IMG/VR virus record: IMGVR_UViG_3300030419_003381
Span: 6,050 to 37,797 of that record
DNA: 31,748 bases
DNA from: a virus
Direction: 5' to 3' (one strand)
Position 1 is the first letter of the stretch. Every line of letters starts with the position of its first letter. Below are positions 28,941-31,748 of the stretch, one piece after another. The notes beneath the pieces were generated by a model, which ran no database searches, was not told the DNA's origin, and saw only the letters and a list, made by a program, of their open reading frames with translations. Position numbers and translations under genes: made by a program.

Positions 28941-30647
28941 TTATTGACCGTCATAAATTGTTGCTGGTAATGCAGTAGCTTTTATTATGAAAGGGGGATA
29001 AGCAATATTGTTTGCTGATCTTAATCCATATTGTAAATAACAACTTTTACTTACTCCTGATGTACCAAAACCAATCCAAAATGTATTATCTCCACCTATA
29101 GATGCTAAATGTGAAGGACCTAATACCCATTTCAATACTAAAACATCATCATCTAATTCATCATCAGAAAAATAACAACCATAATCATATTCAAGTTCTT
29201 GACTAACAGTAGTATATCCATCTGTTGCATTTGCAGAAGATAATCCTACATCTAAATTTGTATCTGTACTTTGCACATTAATAAACATTTGTGCTTCTAT
29301 CTCTACATATTCACTTGGTGGAGTTTTGAATGTTATTTTATGCGTATCATCTTCAACTGTTAAGGAATCTTGTATCTCAAAAGAACTTTGATTAGTTAAA
29401 TCTCCTTCTAATCTTGTATAGCCCAATATCATGCCAGCATATGCGCTGTTAGAAGCGCTAAATTCAGTCCCATCCATTTCAGATATAAATACCCCGGTAG
29501 CTGAATTTAAAGTTATAGATCCATCAATATCTAAACTTAAATTAGCTGCAGCTCCACCAGCATTTACAGTGGTTATAGCCGATGAAGCACTTCCCCCTAC
29601 TGTAATATTAAAATAATCAGCAGGTGATCCAGATTGTTCATATAATCTAAAATGAGTCTTTGACGATGCAGCTGATAAATATCCAAAAGTAGCGGATCGA
29701 TGTTGAAAATATATCTCTTCATCATGAGTATCTAAATATAAATCTCCACCAGAATCTATTGAAAGATCTGCACTAGATGCAATCTTAGCATCTGTTATAG
29801 TTATATTTAAATTTGCCCCAATCTTTAACGATGTATTGTCGAGTTCAAATGTTTGTACGCCTCCAGCAACTCCTGCTATATGATCTGCACTAGCTTCTTG
29901 TATATATGTATTATTTCCTCCATCTAAATAGAACTTCGCTGTAGCTGGCATAGCTATATAGTCATTCGCGCCACCACCATTTTCTTTTAAATATAGAAGA
30001 TTAGTTTGATTATCAGAATCTCCACATGTTAATATTATAGATGTTTCATTGTCAGTATGGATCTTGGTATAAACATCCGCTAAAGTAACATTATATGCAT
30101 GGCTAACATAAAATTGATTAGATTGAAAAGCTGCTTTATTAGAACTATTCCCTGCTATTATTCTAGAATTGGCAGAGTTTTCATCAAGTTGAATCATAAC
30201 CCTGCCACCAATCACCATTTTTAAAAAATCTCTAGAAAATTTATTACCAAGAGAACCTGAAGTGTTTGCATTTCCTGATTGTATATAATTTCTGGTATCT
30301 AAAAGCGACTTCTTTACATTTTTCTTTGCACCAAATAATAATTTAGATCCACTATTAATTACCATATCATTTGATTTTCCAAAACGCTTTGAGCCAGCCC
30401 CTAGCAATCCTCCTGAGCTATCAGCTAAACCTCCAAGCCTGCCACCAGAACTATCTTTTGGATTATAGACTTCTAACTTTCCTCCTTTGTACCAAAGATT
30501 TCCATATTTGATAAAGAAATATAAACCAGATTCTAATGCTCTTATTGTCATGTCACCATTAGATCCTTCGTTTGGCCTAGGCTTACCTACTCCTGTTGTA
30601 GTCCTAAATGCTTTTGTGTGATGTAAATGTCTAGGGCTATTTGGCAT
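28941..30647 (-). CDS. Tail fibre / receptor-binding-type protein (568 aa)
   Basis: The N-terminal region contains GDMTIRALESGLYFFIKYGNLWYKGG (about 31-56), a motif found in fibre proteins of environmental phages, followed by a glycine-rich duplicated DSSGG stretch (65-86). The centre is a long series of beta strands with Ser/Asp/Gly turns (LSIDSGGDLYLDTHDEEIYF), typical of a trimeric beta-helical shaft. The C-terminal about 140 residues are a beta-rich tip candidate (DVGLSSANATDGYTTV, FWIGFGTSGVSKSCYLQ). The start overlaps the previous stop (TAATG) with no strong ribosome site, so it is coupled to the upstream gene. Confidence 0.7.
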   Translation of the reverse strand: MPNSPRHLHHTKAFRTTTGVGKPRPNEGSNGDMTIRALESGLYFFIKYGNLWYKGGKLEVYNPKDSSGGRLGGLADSSGGLLGAGSKRFGKSNDMVINSGSKLLFGAKKNVKKSLLDTRNYIQSGNANTSGSLGNKFSRDFLKMVIGGRVMIQLDENSANSRIIAGNSSNKAAFQSNQFYVSHAYNVTLADVYTKIHTDNETSIILTCGDSDNQTNLLYLKENGGGANDYIAMPATAKFYLDGGNNTYIQEASADHIAGVAGGVQTFELDNTSLKIGANLNITITDAKIASSADLSIDSGGDLYLDTHDEEIYFQHRSATFGYLSAASSKTHFRLYEQSGSPADYFNITVGGSASSAITTVNAGGAAANLSLDIDGSITLNSATGVFISEMDGTEFSASNSAYAGMILGYTRLEGDLTNQSSFEIQDSLTVEDDTHKITFKTPPSEYVEIEAQMFINVQSTDTNLDVGLSSANATDGYTTVSQELEYDYGCYFSDDELDDDVLVLKWVLGPSHLASIGGDNTFWIGFGTSGVSKSCYLQYGLRSANNIAYPPFIIKATALPATIYDGQ

Positions 30648-31748
30648 TATCTATTTAAGTCTCTAAATACAATAGTTATATCATTTAATGCAAAATTCTT
30701 CATATCATATAGCGATTCTAAACTTAAAGAAATACTTTTAGCACTTATCGGCAAGCTTATATCTGTTGATATGTTATAAGAAAAATATAATCTTTTTGTA
30801 GTAAATCCATTAGGAGATGGAGATAAATCAAATCTTCCATCATCAGGATCAGTATTATTTAGAACAATTGGATTACTATTACTATTATTAAGATATGCAG
30901 ATACCCTTAAAGAATTTGCTACTAAATTTGCTGATACATTCGAATACTTATAACTAATATCAATATAATATATCTTCTTTATACTAGAAGGGTTTCCAAA
31001 ATCTATATCTTTAGTTCTTATGAAAATATTATTATTAGATTTACCAGAATCAACATCATTTATAAATTCCAAGACACTAACTTGAGATACAGCATAAGCA
31101 TCACTATATATTAAAGGTTGCATTTCAGGGCTAGTAGGGACCCTTCCTGTATATTTAATTGCACTTGATGTAATGTTTTCAATTACAGATGTGTGCTCAC
31201 TTGTTCCAGGAGAAGAAAATTGTAGAGCATTATAAAGCAAATCATGAGATAGATTTCCTGCTGTTGTTTCTATTGTAAATTGGGTATAGCCTGAAGTTGT
31301 AGCTCCATGGACTGTGTCCATACTCACAATTTTATGATATATAGAGCCTGTTGAATAATTTATTCCTACACCACTAGCTGGACATTGAAAAGTTATAATA
31401 TCCCCTATATTAAATCCCTTTGAAATCAAATCAACATTAACCCTCATAGTATCATTATCTCCAGCAGCATTTGTTACATACATACTTGTAACTACTCCTG
31501 ACTCTACATTAGATAAATCTTGTGCAGTAGTAAAATCTCCATCCTCATCTGTTGTTAGATTTAATGCACCTATTAGCTCTGTAGATATATCTGTTTCAAG
31601 TTGATCTATCTGGCTTGTATATGATGCTGACTTTGAATTTCCCTGTTCATCCTTTAGATATACAAAGAATGTATCATTTGAGGTGTACACATTATTTCTA
31701 GAAATATGTATAGAATTTATCTGTGCTAATGTGTCATTACCATCCTTG
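30647..31748 (-). CDS. Tail-associated beta-rich structural protein, 5' end cut by the window edge
   Basis: The frame stays open from the stop at 30647 to the right edge. Upstream of the GTG at 31690 it reads through ...DGNDTLAQINSIHISRNN without a stop, so the GTG is probably internal and the true start is outside. The product is Thr/Ser/Asn-rich with many short strands (ALNLTTDEDGDFTTAQDL, TMRVNVDLISKGFNIGDIITF, RLYFSYNISTDISLPI), like fibre or baseplate-type proteins. It is coupled to the tail fibre gene by TAATG. No specific family is recognised. Confidence 0.6.
   Translation of the reverse strand, partial: KDGNDTLAQINSIHISRNNVYTSNDTFFVYLKDEQGNSKSASYTSQIDQLETDISTELIGALNLTTDEDGDFTTAQDLSNVESGVVTSMYVTNAAGDNDTMRVNVDLISKGFNIGDIITFQCPASGVGINYSTGSIYHKIVSMDTVHGATTSGYTQFTIETTAGNLSHDLLYNALQFSSPGTSEHTSVIENITSSAIKYTGRVPTSPEMQPLIYSDAYAVSQVSVLEFINDVDSGKSNNNIFIRTKDIDFGNPSSIKKIYYIDISYKYSNVSANLVANSLRVSAYLNNSNSNPIVLNNTDPDDGRFDLSPSPNGFTTKRLYFSYNISTDISLPISAKSISLSLESLYDMKNFALNDITIVFRDLNR

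Overview
The window looks like part of an AT-rich, tailed, short-tail-like bacteriophage genome. Genes are densely packed, many are tiny, starts and stops often overlap (TAATG, ATGA), and most start codons follow a strong AAGGAG-type ribosome binding site, which suggests a host that uses Shine-Dalgarno initiation. There are no integrase, terminase, portal or capsid genes here, so this is a genome fragment. The right edge cuts a gene, and host identity cannot be read from the sequence.

Layout. Positions 1-11396 are all on the + strand and hold the non-structural genes. First come small proteins, several with zinc-binding cysteine pairs, an HNH endonuclease and two probable structured RNAs (1248-1358 and about 2040-2436). 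Next are E2-like, JAB peptidase and E1-like genes (3799-6705), ended by a strong terminator at 6749-6776. A DNA metabolism block follows (6800-11233): ERF annealing protein, SSB-like protein, primase-helicase, a nucleotide-metabolism-like protein and a PD-(D/E)XK nuclease. From 11434 to the right end everything is on the - strand and is virion-related: tail fibre genes, two paralogous cysteine-bearing proteins, a protein with a peptidoglycan-hydrolase-like C-terminus, a 3005-residue giant and a 963-residue protein. The two blocks converge on a symmetrical hairpin at 11412-11441.

Most interesting content. (1) The + strand block appears to encode a complete ubiquitin-like conjugation set. It has a 69-residue ThiS/MoaD-like beta-grasp protein ending TGGIK, a candidate E2 with HP and Cys motifs, a JAB/JAMM peptidase with a perfect metal-binding motif, and a ThiF/E1-like adenylating enzyme. 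The two extra residues after Gly-Gly give the JAB protein an obvious processing job. (2) The 3005-residue virion protein carries an R-x-P...ADFDLD...P arrangement. It resembles the catalytic double-psi beta-barrel motif of multisubunit RNA polymerases (NADFDGD) and the DFDID motif of the crAss-like phage virion RNA polymerase, so the phage may inject its own polymerase to transcribe the + strand block. (3) A roughly 400-nt non-coding stretch just downstream of the ubiquitin-like gene contains many perfect helices and is probably a large structured RNA. These functional calls rest on motif reading by eye, without database searches.
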